Origin: Ihuprevotella massiliensis
GTDB lineage: Bacteria; Bacteroidota; Bacteroidia; Bacteroidales; Bacteroidaceae
Direction of reading: 5' to 3'
DNA: 64,000 bases
Assembly: GCA_900095835.1 (NCBI GenBank)
Contig: LT608321.1
Location: 1,539,085 to 1,603,084, forward strand
The notes beneath the pieces are model-generated. The model searched no databases and was not told where the DNA came from. It was given only the letters and a program-made list of their open reading frames with translations. Made by a program: the position numbers and the translations under genes. Every line of letters begins with the position of its first letter. The first letter of the stretch is position 1. This document shows positions 37,922 to 47,833 of this stretch, piece by piece.

Positions 37922-37960
37922 ATCTCCCACTCCTCTTCATGAGGGGTGGGAGATTTTTTA
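37922..37960 (+). terminator. Terminator of secDF
   Basis: A 14-bp stem (37922-37935 with 37941-37954) with one G-T pair and a 5-nt loop, then TTTTTTA. The remainder of the 37859-38283 gap shows no gene, only the ftsX promoter box. Confidence 0.85.
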
Positions 37961-38207
37961 TATCCCATCGCAGCTGCGCATCACCTCTTGCAGCTGGTTT
38001 AATAACAGCAACGCATGTTCCACATTCTTCTATCGCTCGACGAAGCTCCCTCAACAAGAAATTCTCCATCGAAGTAGGTGGACCTCCCTGCGAAGCACGC
38101 AGCGCGTTCAACAAGGCCGTAGCCACTTCTCCATCTTAGCCCTAAAAAGGAGAATGAGGTGTAATGTTAAAAAGAGAATTATAGTGTGGCAGTCCCCACT
38201 TAATTTG

Positions 38208-38215
38208 TAATTTTG
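38208..38215 (+). promoter_or_regulatory. -7 promoter box of the ftsX operon
   Basis: TAATTTTG matches TAnnTTTG and lies 68 bp before the ftsX ATG. It would drive the long co-directional gene series that follows. Confidence 0.5.
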
Positions 38216-38283
38216 CAGCAAATTACCCTCATTCTACCCTTTTCTCTGCAAGAAGAGGGGTAAACCCTGCATACCGTCTCACA

Positions 38284-39156
38284 ATGAGTAAGCGAAAACC
38301 ACGTAACAACGGACGTTTTAGATACGTCACCGCCGGCATCAGCACCACCTTAGTGTTGATTCTCGTGGGCACAGTTGTATTCTTCGGCACGATGGCAGAC
38401 AATCTTAGTCGCGCCTTGCGTGAGAACTTCACCGTCGAGGTGCTGCTCTCCGACAGCCTCAACCATGAACAAGCCTATGATCTTCAAACGACGCTCAAGC
38501 AACAGCCCTACACGCGCGGCATTTCCTACATTTCTAAGGAAAAGGCGACAAAGTTGCAGAGCGAGGCTTTGAACATCGACCCCAACGAATTCTTGGGTTA
38601 TAGCCCCATCCCCGCCTCTTTTGAACTACAGCTCAAAGCGGAATACGCCGACACTGACTCACTCAAAAAGTTTATGCCTAAGTTGCAAGCCGACGAACGC
38701 GTGGTGGACGTGGTGTATCCCGAAGATTTGATGCAAAACATCAACAGCAACATCAACAAGGTGAGCATCGTGCTCCTCGTGGTGGCTGCTTTGCTAGGCT
38801 TTGTGAGCCTTGCGCTCATCAACAACACCCTGCGCATGAACATTGCCAAGCGTCGACACTCTATCCAAATTATGAAGCTCGTGGGCGCAAAATGGAGTTT
38901 CATCCGTCGTCCTTTCTTGTGGCAAGCCTTCAACATCGGCTTTTGGGCTGGACTCGTGGCTGACGCTGTGCTCTATGGTGGCATGTATGGTTTGATGACT
39001 TGGGACAAAGAGATTTCTACCCTCATCACTCCCACGGTGATGTTGGTGACTTTGGTGAGCGTACCTTTGATTGGTGTGATTCTCACCGTCATCAGTGCCT
39101 TCTTCTCCGTGAACAAGCACTTGGGCATGAGTCGTCATGAGGCTTATCTCTATTAG
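38284..39156 (+). CDS. ftsX: Cell division ABC transporter permease FtsX
   Basis: 290 residues. With the ATPase FtsE it couples division-site signals to peptidoglycan hydrolase activation. One N-terminal membrane segment (about 17-38), a periplasmic domain (about 40-155) and three C-terminal membrane segments are seen; NNTLRMNIAKRRHSIQIMKLVGA is the conserved FtsX cytoplasmic loop. ftsE is not adjacent. The order ftsX, DUF3098, uppP, truB, queA is, from general knowledge, a common Bacteroidales operon. Confidence 0.93.
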   Translation: MSKRKPRNNGRFRYVTAGISTTLVLILVGTVVFFGTMADNLSRALRENFTVEVLLSDSLNHEQAYDLQTTLKQQPYTRGISYISKEKATKLQSEALNIDPNEFLGYSPIPASFELQLKAEYADTDSLKKFMPKLQADERVVDVVYPEDLMQNINSNINKVSIVLLVVAALLGFVSLALINNTLRMNIAKRRHSIQIMKLVGAKWSFIRRPFLWQAFNIGFWAGLVADAVLYGGMYGLMTWDKEISTLITPTVMLVTLVSVPLIGVILTVISAFFSVNKHLGMSRHEAYLY

Positions 39157-39342
39157 AATTCTACAAAGACTGCACACTGCAACCCCTATCCTCCAACGAG
39201 ATTTTCCTCCGCTCCTGATCAGGGGCTGAATTTCTTAGCTAGATTCAACCTATTAGTCCAAGACTCTGCGCGCTTCTTGCGAGGTCTGCGCTCTGTCATT
39301 GACCATTTTTTCATTCTCTACAACTCTGCTAAATTCTGCGCC

Positions 39343-39696
39343 ATGCAAAAGAAACAGCAATTCGCATTTTCAGCCATCAATTTCTATCTTTTGGCTGTTG
39401 CCATCGTCACCGTGCTCATCGGTTTTGTGTTGATGAGCGGAAAAGGTAGCACTGACACACAATTTAATCCCGCTATCTTTGACAACACGCGCACTGTCGT
39501 AGCTCCCATCATCTGCTTTTTGGGTTATCTCTTCATGATTGTTGCCATCCTCTATCGTCCAAAGGCGAAGAACGAGGCGGAAAATCCTCAACAAGCTCAG
39601 ACCACAAACGACACACAAGCGGAAGTTGTGGTGACCCTCGAGACAGACGCTCCCCTCCAAACCACTTCTTGCGCTACAACCTCTGCTGAAGCATGA
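39343..39696 (+). CDS. DUF3098 family small membrane protein
   Basis: 118 residues. The ATG at 39343 is preferred over an in-frame upstream start because the protein then begins MQKKQQFAFSAINFYLLAVA, the usual start for this family. Two membrane segments (about 12-32 and 53-72) are separated by a short loop with FNPAIFDNTRTVVAP; the tail (about 80-118) is polar and T-rich. Function unknown, but members regularly sit between ftsX and uppP, which suggests an envelope or division role. The stop overlaps the uppP start (ATGA). Confidence 0.85.
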   Translation: MQKKQQFAFSAINFYLLAVAIVTVLIGFVLMSGKGSTDTQFNPAIFDNTRTVVAPIICFLGYLFMIVAILYRPKAKNEAENPQQAQTTNDTQAEVVVTLETDAPLQTTSCATTSAEA

Positions 39697-40772
39697 ATCT
39701 CCTAGACCTCATTATCATCTCGATTGTCGAAGGACTCACTGAGTTTCTCCCCGTTAGTTCTACAGGACACATGATGATTGCAGAAGGGTTGTTGGGCGTC
39801 GAAATGACGACTTTCGTGAAATCCTTTACTGTCATCATTCAGTTGGGCGCTATCCTGGCTGTAGTGGTGCTCTATTGGCGCAAGTTTTTCTATCCATCGG
39901 CTGATGCCTTGGGAAAACAAACGTCAGCAGAAGGAGCTTCTGTCCAAGCCTCACAAGACACATCACGATTTGGGCAATGGTGGTCGCGCATTTGGCGCTT
40001 TTACCTCAAACTCATCGTAGGCGTATTGCCTGCAGTGGTGGTAGGATTGACGCTGAAAGACGTTATAGATCAAAACCTAGAGAGTGTAACCATGGTAGCT
40101 GTGATGCTCATCATTGGTGGCGTGTTCATGCTTTTCTGCGATCAGCTCTTTGCCCCCAAAGACAAAGCCGCAGTAGAAGCCCTTTCGCACACACCCGTGA
40201 CCTATCGTCGCGCTTTCATGATTGGACTTTATCAGTGCATTGCAGCGGTGCTTCCTGGCACTTCTCGCTCCATGGCTACCATCGTGGGCGGTATGCAACA
40301 AAAGCTCACACGCAAGATGGCAGCGGAGTTCTCCTTCTTCCTCGCCGTTCCAACTATGTTTGGGGCTGCTGTGAAGGAAGTCTACGACCTCATGAAACAT
40401 GGGGCAGACATCACCCTCGCAGATGGCACGGTACAACACCTCACAGGCACGCAAGTGCTCACGGCGGACGGCAACCTCACCACACTCCTTTTGGGCAGTC
40501 TCATCGCCTTTGTAGTGGCACTTATGGCAGTGAAATACTTCATCCACTACATTGCGCGCTATGGTTTCCGTGCTTTCGGATGGTATCGCATCGTAGTTGG
40601 CGCAGTGATTTTGGCTTTGCCCCTCTGCGGAGTTAAACTCCAGACTGAAAACGAAAGCAAAACAGCAACTCCTCACGCGGAGTCTGCTGCACAAAGTCGC
40701 ACTAACATTCATTCTCAGCGCACTATCTCTACGTCTCAGCGCACAATAACAGCAACGCAACGCCCTGCATGA
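39693..40772 (+). CDS. uppP: Undecaprenyl-diphosphate phosphatase
   Basis: 359 residues. Recycles the lipid carrier undecaprenyl diphosphate for peptidoglycan and glycan synthesis; overexpression gives bacitracin resistance in other bacteria. The two signature motifs are intact: EGLTEFLPVSSTGH (about 13-26) and PGTSRSMATIVGG (about 188-200). An insert between about 70 and 95 and a C-terminal polar extension of about 40 residues rich in S, T and Q make it longer than the usual 260-280. It overlaps the upstream and downstream genes by 4 bp each. Confidence 0.95.
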   Translation: MNLLDLIIISIVEGLTEFLPVSSTGHMMIAEGLLGVEMTTFVKSFTVIIQLGAILAVVVLYWRKFFYPSADALGKQTSAEGASVQASQDTSRFGQWWSRIWRFYLKLIVGVLPAVVVGLTLKDVIDQNLESVTMVAVMLIIGGVFMLFCDQLFAPKDKAAVEALSHTPVTYRRAFMIGLYQCIAAVLPGTSRSMATIVGGMQQKLTRKMAAEFSFFLAVPTMFGAAVKEVYDLMKHGADITLADGTVQHLTGTQVLTADGNLTTLLLGSLIAFVVALMAVKYFIHYIARYGFRAFGWYRIVVGAVILALPLCGVKLQTENESKTATPHAESAAQSRTNIHSQRTISTSQRTITATQRPA

Positions 40773-41488
40773 ACTTTTTAACTGGACAAATCCTGACCTT
40801 CGATAAGCCACTCGGGCTGACTTCTTTTCAACTGGTGGCAAAAGTGCGCTGGTTGCTCACGCGCGCCATGGGTGGAGTGAAAATTAAAGTGGGACATGCG
40901 GGCACTCTCGATCCACTTGCCTCTGGCGTGATGGTGGTGTGCACAGGACGTGCCACCAAACAAATCGACACGTTGCAAGCTGGCGTGAAAGAATATATCG
41001 CTACCCTTCGCTTGGGAGCTACCACCCCCAGCTTTGACTTGGAGCATCCCGTAGACCACACCTACGCCACTTGCCACATCGACCACCAATTAGTGGAAAC
41101 CCAACTCAAGAAGTTCATCGGTGACATTTGGCAAACTCCTCCTGCTTTCTCCGCCGTTAAGGTAGATGGCAAGCGCGCTTACGATTTGGCTCGCAAAGGA
41201 AAGGAAGTGGAACTCAAACCGAAGCTCTTGCGCATCGACGAACTTGAACTCCTGGATTGTGCCTTGGCAGGTGCAGAAAAGTTCTTGACCATCCGTGTGG
41301 TCTGCTCCAAAGGCACTTACATCCGTGCATTGGCACGCGACATCGGTGAAGCCCTCGGCAGTGGTGCTCATCTCACCTCGCTTCGACGCACTCGCGTGGG
41401 CGACTTCCGCGTGGAAGACTGCATGCAACTCGACGATTTCGAAGGTTGGCTAGCACAGCAAACCATTGAAACCGAACTTCCTCAATAA
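40769..41488 (+). CDS. truB: tRNA pseudouridine-55 synthase
   Basis: 239 residues. Isomerises U55 in the T-loop of tRNAs. The catalytic aspartate is D48 in HAGTLDPLASGV; the substrate-contacting KVDGKRAYDLAR and C-terminal SKGTYIRALARDIGE segments are intact. It is somewhat shorter than E. coli TruB because it lacks a C-terminal PUA domain, as usual in this phylum. The start overlaps the uppP stop, indicating translational coupling. Confidence 0.96.
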   Translation: MNFLTGQILTFDKPLGLTSFQLVAKVRWLLTRAMGGVKIKVGHAGTLDPLASGVMVVCTGRATKQIDTLQAGVKEYIATLRLGATTPSFDLEHPVDHTYATCHIDHQLVETQLKKFIGDIWQTPPAFSAVKVDGKRAYDLARKGKEVELKPKLLRIDELELLDCALAGAEKFLTIRVVCSKGTYIRALARDIGEALGSGAHLTSLRRTRVGDFRVEDCMQLDDFEGWLAQQTIETELPQ

Positions 41489-41571
41489 AATTCTTCATCT
41501 AGAAGTGCACCCACTGCCTACAGCAATGACGAGAGTGCCGCACTTCTCATACCCCCAATTATATCTCACTT

Positions 41572-42627
41572 ATGAAACTGTCTCAATTCAAGTATAAGCT
41601 CCCTCAAGAGAAGATTGCAGAATACCCTGCTCCCCATCGCGATGACTGCCGTATGCTGGTGCTCCATCGCAAAACGGGGGAAATTGAACACCGTGAGTTC
41701 AAAGATTTCTTGGAGTATTTCGATGAAGAAGATGTCTTCGTGTTCAACGACACCAAGGTCTTCCCTGCTCGCCTCTATGGCAACAAGGAGAAGACGGGTG
41801 CCCGCATCGAAGTGTTTCTCCTACGCGAACTCAACCGCGACCTTCGTCTTTGGGATGTTCTTGTAGACCCTGCGCGTAAAATCCGTATTGGCAACAAGCT
41901 CTACTTTGGAGAAGATAACTCCATCGTGGCTGAAGTCATCGACAACACCACAAGCCGCGGCCGCACCTTGCGATTCCTCTACGATGGTGATCACGATGAG
42001 TTCCGTCAACAACTTTATGCACTTGGCGAAGCTCCCATTCCTCATGAAATCATCAAGCGTCCTTCTGAACCCGAAGACTTGGAACGTTTCCAATGTATCT
42101 TCGCCAAACACGAAGGTGCGGTCACCGCTCCCACTGCAGGTTTGCACTTCAGCAAGAACATGATGAAGCGCATGGAGATTAAGGGCATCGAATCTGCTTT
42201 CATCACCCTCCACTGTGGCTTGGGCAACTTCACACAAACTGACGTGGAAGATCTCACCAAACACAAGATGTACAGCGAGCAAATGTTCGTGCGCAAGGAG
42301 TGCTGCGAGATGGTCAATACCGCAAAGGAGAAGGGACGCAAGATTTGCGCCGTAGGAACTACCGTGCAGCGTGCCCTTGAAGCTAGTGTGAGCACAGAAG
42401 GTCGCATCAAAGAATTTGAAGGCTGGACGAGCAAGTTTATCTTCCCTCCCTACGATTTCTCGGTGGCTGACGCTATGTTCTCCAACTTCCACATGCCTGA
42501 GTCCACACTCCTCATGCTCACTGCAGCCTTTGGTGGCTACGAACACGTGATGAATGCCTACGAAGTGGCTTTGAAAGAAGGCTATCGCTTCGGCACATTC
42601 GGCGACGTAATGCTCATTGTTGATTAA
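41572..42627 (+). CDS. queA: S-adenosylmethionine:tRNA ribosyltransferase-isomerase
   Basis: 351 residues, normal length. Adds the epoxycyclopentanediol precursor to 7-aminomethyl-7-deazaguanine in tRNA during queuosine synthesis. Conserved pieces seen: the start [59 protein letters not shown] and the C-terminal [17 protein letters not shown]. It follows truB after 83 bp and precedes folK by 16 bp. Confidence 0.97.
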   Translation: MKLSQFKYKLPQEKIAEYPAPHRDDCRMLVLHRKTGEIEHREFKDFLEYFDEEDVFVFNDTKVFPARLYGNKEKTGARIEVFLLRELNRDLRLWDVLVDPARKIRIGNKLYFGEDNSIVAEVIDNTTSRGRTLRFLYDGDHDEFRQQLYALGEAPIPHEIIKRPSEPEDLERFQCIFAKHEGAVTAPTAGLHFSKNMMKRMEIKGIESAFITLHCGLGNFTQTDVEDLTKHKMYSEQMFVRKECCEMVNTAKEKGRKICAVGTTVQRALEASVSTEGRIKEFEGWTSKFIFPPYDFSVADAMFSNFHMPESTLLMLTAAFGGYEHVMNAYEVALKEGYRFGTFGDVMLIVD

Positions 42628-42643
42628 AACCTCATCAGTTTCT

Positions 42644-43546
42644 ATGCACATACACATCGCCTTTGGTGCCAACCTTGGCGACCGCGAGGAGAACATTCAC
42701 CAAGCTGTGCAACTGATGTCGCAGCAAGTGGGACCCCTTGTCCGCTGTTCCTCACTCATCGAAACAGCTCCCGTGGACATGCTCTCCGACAACGCCTTCC
42801 TCAACGCTGTTGCCATCTTCGACACAAAACTCTCTCCTGGACGCATTCTCCAAATTGCCAAACGTATCGAACGGCAACTCGGACGTGAGCGCAAGAGTGA
42901 AGGAGGGGAGCACTTTGATCGTCCCATCGACATCGATTTGTTGCAATATGGTGATCACCACATTCACAACCGCGATTTAGAACTTCCCCACCCTCGCTTG
43001 GCAGAACGCGACTTTGTGTTGCGTCCCCTTGTCGAAATTGACCCTGATGGCGAATACGCAGGCGAAGGTGGTGGAACCTTCCGCCAACTGCTCGATAAGC
43101 TCACCCCAGATTATCATTTGGCTTTCCCCACAGAGCCCTCACTCTCTGACCTAGACAGCATCAATCGTCTGTTACCACAGCTCACTCCAGGTAGAAAACT
43201 CGACTGGGCTTCGCTGGAACGCATCGTTCACCATCCCGATGTCCATCTCATCTTGGTGCACGCCAATCGTTCGGGCGAAATGCTGGTGGTGGGAATGGCT
43301 ACGCTGTGCATGATGTACACTCCCACTGGCACAAAAGCCTATGTGGAGGACGTAGTAGTCGATGAATTGCATCGGGGCAAAGGCTTGGGGCGTCGCCTCA
43401 TCCGCGCAGCCAAAGACCTCGCTGCTGAGCACCGCGCCATCACACTCCACCTCACCTCCCGACCAGAACGCGTGGCAGCCAATGCACTCTATGTGTCGGA
43501 AGGCTTTGAGCGCAGAGAAACCAACGTCTATTGCATTCGATTGTAA
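42644..43546 (+). CDS. folK: FolK (HPPK) fused to a GNAT acetyltransferase domain
   Basis: 300 residues, nearly twice the usual HPPK length. Residues about 1-160 are 6-hydroxymethyl-7,8-dihydropterin pyrophosphokinase: FGANLGDREENI at the start, DNAFLNAVAIF, and the signature RPIDIDLLQYGD. Residues about 185-300 read as a GNAT fold with the acetyl-CoA loop HRGKGLG (243-249), the strand VEDVVVDE before it and the typical end segment NALYVSEGFERRE. The frame is continuous with no stop or slip between the halves. The shorter ATG at 42644 is chosen over one in the queA stop region. The acetyltransferase substrate is unknown. Confidence 0.9.
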   Translation: MHIHIAFGANLGDREENIHQAVQLMSQQVGPLVRCSSLIETAPVDMLSDNAFLNAVAIFDTKLSPGRILQIAKRIERQLGRERKSEGGEHFDRPIDIDLLQYGDHHIHNRDLELPHPRLAERDFVLRPLVEIDPDGEYAGEGGGTFRQLLDKLTPDYHLAFPTEPSLSDLDSINRLLPQLTPGRKLDWASLERIVHHPDVHLILVHANRSGEMLVVGMATLCMMYTPTGTKAYVEDVVVDELHRGKGLGRRLIRAAKDLAAEHRAITLHLTSRPERVAANALYVSEGFERRETNVYCIRL

Positions 43547-43629
43547 AAGAAAGGCGCAGCACACTCGCACGCTCTGTGTCTATTCAAGACACAACTGCAA
43601 TGCTGACACCCATCAAAGTCCTCACCCTC

Positions 43630-44280
43630 ATGTCCAACGTCAACGAAGCTCTCGACGATTACGTAGCGAGTCATACCTCTGCAGCGCACCCCTATCTCTA
43701 TCAACTCTATCGCGCCACGCACACGCAGCTCATTCGTCCGCGTATGGCGAGTGGTCCACTCCAAGGACGTTTGCTCACCATGCTCTGCCAGATGCACCAA
43801 CCTCAGACTGTTGTAGAGATTGGCACGTATTCTGGCTATTCTGCCCTGTCGATGGCAGCTGGTATGCCGCACGGAAGTGTGCTCCACACCTTTGAGATCA
43901 ATGACGAACAAGAGGACTTCACACGCCCATGGCTAGAAAACTCCCCGTGGTCTTCCAACGTTGACATCCACTTCCACATCGGAGAAGTTGAAAAACTCCT
44001 CCCACCGCTCCATCTCACCATAGATTTAGCATTCATCGATGCCAACAAGCGCGACTATTGTGCTTATTTCGACCTTCTCTTCCCCATGATGCGAGTAGGA
44101 GGTTTCCTATTAGCCGACAACACCCTTTGGGATGGACATGTGGTAGAAGCCGAACGCAACGACGCACAAACCGAAGGCATTCGCGCCTTCAACGACAAGA
44201 TGGCAGCTGATTCACGCGTGGAAACTCTCATTCTTCCCCTCCGCGATGGACTCTCCCTCATTCGCAAGGTGAGCGACTAA
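43630..44280 (+). CDS. O-methyltransferase (COMT-like, class I SAM)
   Basis: 216 residues from the ATG at 43630; another ATG in frame at 43600 is possible, and the frame reaches back to a TTG inside folK. The SAM-binding motif VVEIGTYSGYSALSMA and the metal-site segment LAFIDANKRDY, LLADNTLWDG are those of small bacterial catechol-type O-methyltransferases. Its substrate is not known. It is the seventh gene of the ftsX series, with a gap of about 80 bp after folK. Confidence 0.88.
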   Translation: MSNVNEALDDYVASHTSAAHPYLYQLYRATHTQLIRPRMASGPLQGRLLTMLCQMHQPQTVVEIGTYSGYSALSMAAGMPHGSVLHTFEINDEQEDFTRPWLENSPWSSNVDIHFHIGEVEKLLPPLHLTIDLAFIDANKRDYCAYFDLLFPMMRVGGFLLADNTLWDGHVVEAERNDAQTEGIRAFNDKMAADSRVETLILPLRDGLSLIRKVSD

Positions 44281-44452
44281 CCAGCAGCGAATCGAATAGG
44301 ACAAAGCACACGAGGCATTTCCCCATTGAGTGTACAAACATCACACACGCCATGCACGGTAATTGCGCTAAGGCTAAAACTTATCGCGTAGTATCCACTC
44401 GATTCTCTGCCATCGTTTCCCCTTCTTTCCATATACTATCAATCATATTCTC

Positions 44453-44788
44453 ATGGAATCTACAAGACAACAAAAAATATCGCGACTGCTTCAGAAAGAG
44501 CTGAGCGAAATCTTCCTTTTACAAACAAAATCTATGGCAGGCACGCTCGTTTCGGTGAGCAAGTGCTACATCAGCCCCGACATGAGCATCTGCCGCGCCT
44601 ATCTCAGCGTCTTCCCCTCGGAGCGCAGCGAAGAGATTGTGGCAAACATCAACGGCAATGTCCCAGCCATTCGATTTGAACTCGGCAAACGCGTGCGCCA
44701 TCAGCTCCGCATCATCCCTGAACTCAAGTTCTTCGTAGACGATAGCTTGGACTATCTCGAAAACATCGACCGACTCTTGCAACAATAA
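44453..44788 (+). CDS. rbfA: Ribosome-binding factor A
   Basis: 111 residues. Small KH-fold factor for 30S maturation that binds near the 5' end of 16S rRNA. Typical segments: STRQQKISRLLQKELSEIF at the start, SPDMSICRAYLSVFP and RFELGKRVRHQLRIIPELKFFVDDSLDY near the end. It lies 172 bp after the methyltransferase gene and 122 bp before the permease gene, a pairing common in Bacteroidales. Confidence 0.95.
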   Translation: MESTRQQKISRLLQKELSEIFLLQTKSMAGTLVSVSKCYISPDMSICRAYLSVFPSERSEEIVANINGNVPAIRFELGKRVRHQLRIIPELKFFVDDSLDYLENIDRLLQQ

Positions 44789-44910
44789 GTTGCGCCGCTC
44801 GCTACCCATCGTAGGACAGCCGTAGGAAATCATCCGTACATCAAAGGCTAGAAACCAGTGCCACGCTGCTCTATAGCCAGCTTTTCAGCGCATCACAAGC
44901 GATTTCATCC

Positions 44911-46137
44911 ATGTCACTCACCAACATCATTGCTCTCCGCTATCTCTTCTCCAAGAAGAGTCACAACGCCATCAACCTCATCTCGGCGATTGCCGTGGGG
45001 GGAATTGTAGTGGCGACAGCCGCCATGGTGTGCACGCTCAGCGTGTTCAATGGTTTTCGCGATCTCATCGGAAGTCTCTACACCACCTTCGACCCCCAGA
45101 TTGTGGTAGTACCCTCTACGGGCAAATATGCACCAGAGGATGACATGGTGCTTCAGAAAGTGCAACTACACCCTGCCGTTGCCGCCAGCAGTGCCACGCT
45201 CGAACAGAATGCACTCATTCTCTTTCGCGGTCACCCTTTGGTGGTCTACATCAAAGGGGTCGACAAAAACTTTGAGAAAGTCACTGCCATCCGCTCCATC
45301 TTAGTCAATCCCAAGCGCAAACCTTTTGTCCTCTCCGCTGCCAGCGTGCAATATGGAGTGCTAGGTCAAGGACTAGCACAACAGATTGGCACACTCGATT
45401 TTGAGCAACTCCAGATTTGCGCCCCACGTGACGGCGAGCGCATCAATCTTGCCAACCCCATCGAGTCCTTTTCGGTGCAAGACCTTCACAGCAGTGGGAT
45501 GGCGTTCAATGTGAATCAGCGAAAATATGACGAGAGCTACATTCTCACTTCCAAAACCTTTGCTGAAGATCTCTTTGAAAAGCCCGGTCAACTCTCGCGC
45601 CTCGAACTGAAGTTGAAACCTGACGCAGACCTCCAAGCTGTGAAGGAAGAGTTGCGCCACATTGTGGGCAATCGCTACAAGGTGCTCGACCGTATGGAGC
45701 AACAAGCCGACGTGTTCAACATCATGAACGTGGAGAAACTCATCGCTTATGTCTTTCTCACCTTCATTGTCCTCATTGCTTGTTTCAACATCATCTCTTC
45801 GCTCTCCATGCTCATCATAGAGAAACGCGATGATGCTGAGACCTTACGTCACCTAGGACTCTCTCACAGCCGAATCCGAGGAATTTTCGTCCGCGAAGGC
45901 ATGTTCATCTCCACCCTCGGAGCCTTGCTTGGTTTAGCACTTGGCGGAGGACTCTGCTGGCTACAACAAGAATACGGGATTATCAAGTTTGGAAGCGGAC
46001 AGAATTTCATCATTCCTGCCTATCCCGTCAGCGTGCATCTCACCGACATCGCCCTCATCTTGGCGACCGTCATCGGAGTGGGTTTCCTCTCAGTTTGGAT
46101 ACCTGTGCAGGTGCTCACCAAACGCTTGCTGCAATAA
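44911..46137 (+). CDS. LolC/LolE-type ABC transporter permease
   Basis: 408 residues. One N-terminal membrane segment (about 22-45, [22 protein letters not shown]), a periplasmic MacB-like domain (about 50-255) and three C-terminal membrane segments with the FtsX-type loop [25 protein letters not shown]. Proteins of this kind release lipoproteins from the inner membrane to LolA, with the ATPase LolD, which is not in the window. Whether this is truly a LolC/E orthologue is inference. gltX starts 130 bp downstream. Confidence 0.85.
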   Translation: MSLTNIIALRYLFSKKSHNAINLISAIAVGGIVVATAAMVCTLSVFNGFRDLIGSLYTTFDPQIVVVPSTGKYAPEDDMVLQKVQLHPAVAASSATLEQNALILFRGHPLVVYIKGVDKNFEKVTAIRSILVNPKRKPFVLSAASVQYGVLGQGLAQQIGTLDFEQLQICAPRDGERINLANPIESFSVQDLHSSGMAFNVNQRKYDESYILTSKTFAEDLFEKPGQLSRLELKLKPDADLQAVKEELRHIVGNRYKVLDRMEQQADVFNIMNVEKLIAYVFLTFIVLIACFNIISSLSMLIIEKRDDAETLRHLGLSHSRIRGIFVREGMFISTLGALLGLALGGGLCWLQQEYGIIKFGSGQNFIIPAYPVSVHLTDIALILATVIGVGFLSVWIPVQVLTKRLLQ

Positions 46138-46267
46138 TAGAAATCTCCCACAAAGTCACAGCAAGACATTGATAAGCAGAGATACTGCACCAATGCTGCA
46201 CAGATTTCGCTCCATCAGCGTTCTATTTGACTCATCACACATCAACATATACATATCACACCTCAAT

Positions 46268-47827
46268 ATGTCTGAAAGAAAAGTACGCGTGCGCTTCGCA
46301 CCCAGCCCCACAGGTCCTCTACACATCGGCGGCGTTCGCACCGCGCTCTACAACTATCTCTTCGCTCGCCAACATGGTGGCGACCTCGTATTCCGCATCG
46401 AAGACACCGACTCTGCGCGTTTTGTGCCAGGAGCTGAGGACTACATCATTGAATCTTTCAAATGGCTCGGCATCCAATTCGATGAAGGCGTGAGCTTCGG
46501 TGGCGACAAAGGTCCCTACCGTCAGAGTGAACGTCGAGAAATCTACAAGAAATACGTAGATCAACTCCTTGCTGAGGACAAGGCTTACATCGCTTTCGAC
46601 TCTCCCGAAGACCTCAATGCAGCTCGCGAAGCCACAGCCAACTTCCAATATGATGCTTCCACACGTGGCAACATGTGCAATTCTCTCACCCTTTCTGCCG
46701 AAGAGGTGGAGCAACGCATTGCACGTGGCGACCAATATGTGGTACGTTTCAAAATCCAACCTGGCGAAGATGTACATGTAGACGACTTGATTCGCGGTGA
46801 TGTGGTCATCAATTCCACGATTCTCGACGACAAAGTGCTCTACAAAAGCGCAGACCAGCTTCCCACCTATCACTTGGCGAACATCGTAGATGACCACTTG
46901 ATGGACATCTCTCACGTGATTCGTGGTGAAGAGTGGTTACCTTCTGCTCCACTCCATGTGCTGCTCTATCGCGCTTTCGGATGGGAAGACACCATGCCCC
47001 GCTTTGCTCACCTTCCCCTTCTCTTGAAACCCACCGGCAATGGTAAGCTCTCTAAGCGTGATGGCGACAAATTGGGCTTCCCCGTCTTCCCTCTTGAGTG
47101 GCATGCTGCCGATGGCACAGTGAGCAGTGGCTATCGCGAAAGTGGTTATCTCCCACAAGCCGTGGTCAACTTCCTTGCCCTCCTCGGTTGGAACCCTGGT
47201 GATGATCAGGAAATCCTCTCTATGGACGAATTGATTGAGAAATTCGACCTCAGCAAGTGCTCCAAAGCAGGTGCTAAGTTTGACTACGTGAAGGGTTGGT
47301 GGTTCAATCGCGAGTATCTCCTCGCCGCTCCTGCCGAAACCCTCGCTCCTCAGTTGGTAGACATCCTTGCTCAGCACAACATCACTGCTTCTGCGGAGCA
47401 AGCGGCTGCTGTGATTGAGATGCTCAAGACCAAGAATATTGAGTATGTCGATGCACAAAGTGGACAAACCAAGAAGCGCAATGTGAGCTTTGTGGCTGAT
47501 CTCTGGCCGCTCTGCGACTTCTGCTTCCTCGCTCCTACCACCTTCGACAAGGAAGATAAGTTCGTTCGTAAAAACTGGAAAGAGGACAGTGCAGCTGTCA
47601 TGGCACAAGTGGCAGAACGTCTCGAAGCACTCAGTGATTTTTCTGCCGACAGTCAAAAGGCAGCCATCGATCCTTGGTGCGAAGCAGAAGGCGTAAAACC
47701 CTGGAATGCTTGGCGCGTAGCCCTCGTTGGCACTGGTAAAGGCCCCGATATGTACGAACTTTCAGCATTCCTTGGCAAAGAAGAAACGCTGCGCCGTCTG
47801 CGTTTTGCTATCGAACAATTGGGATAA
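46268..47827 (+). CDS. gltX: Glutamate-tRNA ligase
   Basis: 519 residues. Charges tRNA-Glu. The class I HIGH motif appears as HIGG (19-22) in [12 protein letters not shown], and the KMSKS motif as KLSKR (260-264). The anticodon-binding domain follows. The open frame extends 109 codons upstream, but that part overlaps the permease gene out of frame and has no family similarity, so the ATG at 46268 is chosen. waaA follows after only 6 bp. Confidence 0.97.
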   Translation: MSERKVRVRFAPSPTGPLHIGGVRTALYNYLFARQHGGDLVFRIEDTDSARFVPGAEDYIIESFKWLGIQFDEGVSFGGDKGPYRQSERREIYKKYVDQLLAEDKAYIAFDSPEDLNAAREATANFQYDASTRGNMCNSLTLSAEEVEQRIARGDQYVVRFKIQPGEDVHVDDLIRGDVVINSTILDDKVLYKSADQLPTYHLANIVDDHLMDISHVIRGEEWLPSAPLHVLLYRAFGWEDTMPRFAHLPLLLKPTGNGKLSKRDGDKLGFPVFPLEWHAADGTVSSGYRESGYLPQAVVNFLALLGWNPGDDQEILSMDELIEKFDLSKCSKAGAKFDYVKGWWFNREYLLAAPAETLAPQLVDILAQHNITASAEQAAAVIEMLKTKNIEYVDAQSGQTKKRNVSFVADLWPLCDFCFLAPTTFDKEDKFVRKNWKEDSAAVMAQVAERLEALSDFSADSQKAAIDPWCEAEGVKPWNAWRVALVGTGKGPDMYELSAFLGKEETLRRLRFAIEQLG

Positions 47828-47833
47828 CACTGC

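Noticed and set aside
41501-41547. Inverted repeat AGAAGTGC/GCACTTCT between truB and queA
   Set aside because: Only 8 bp with a 31-nt loop and no T-tract; too weak for a terminator call.
45941-46267. In-frame 109-codon N-terminal extension of GltX
   Set aside because: It overlaps the permease gene in another frame, shows no GltX-like sequence, and the ATG at 46268 gives the standard start.
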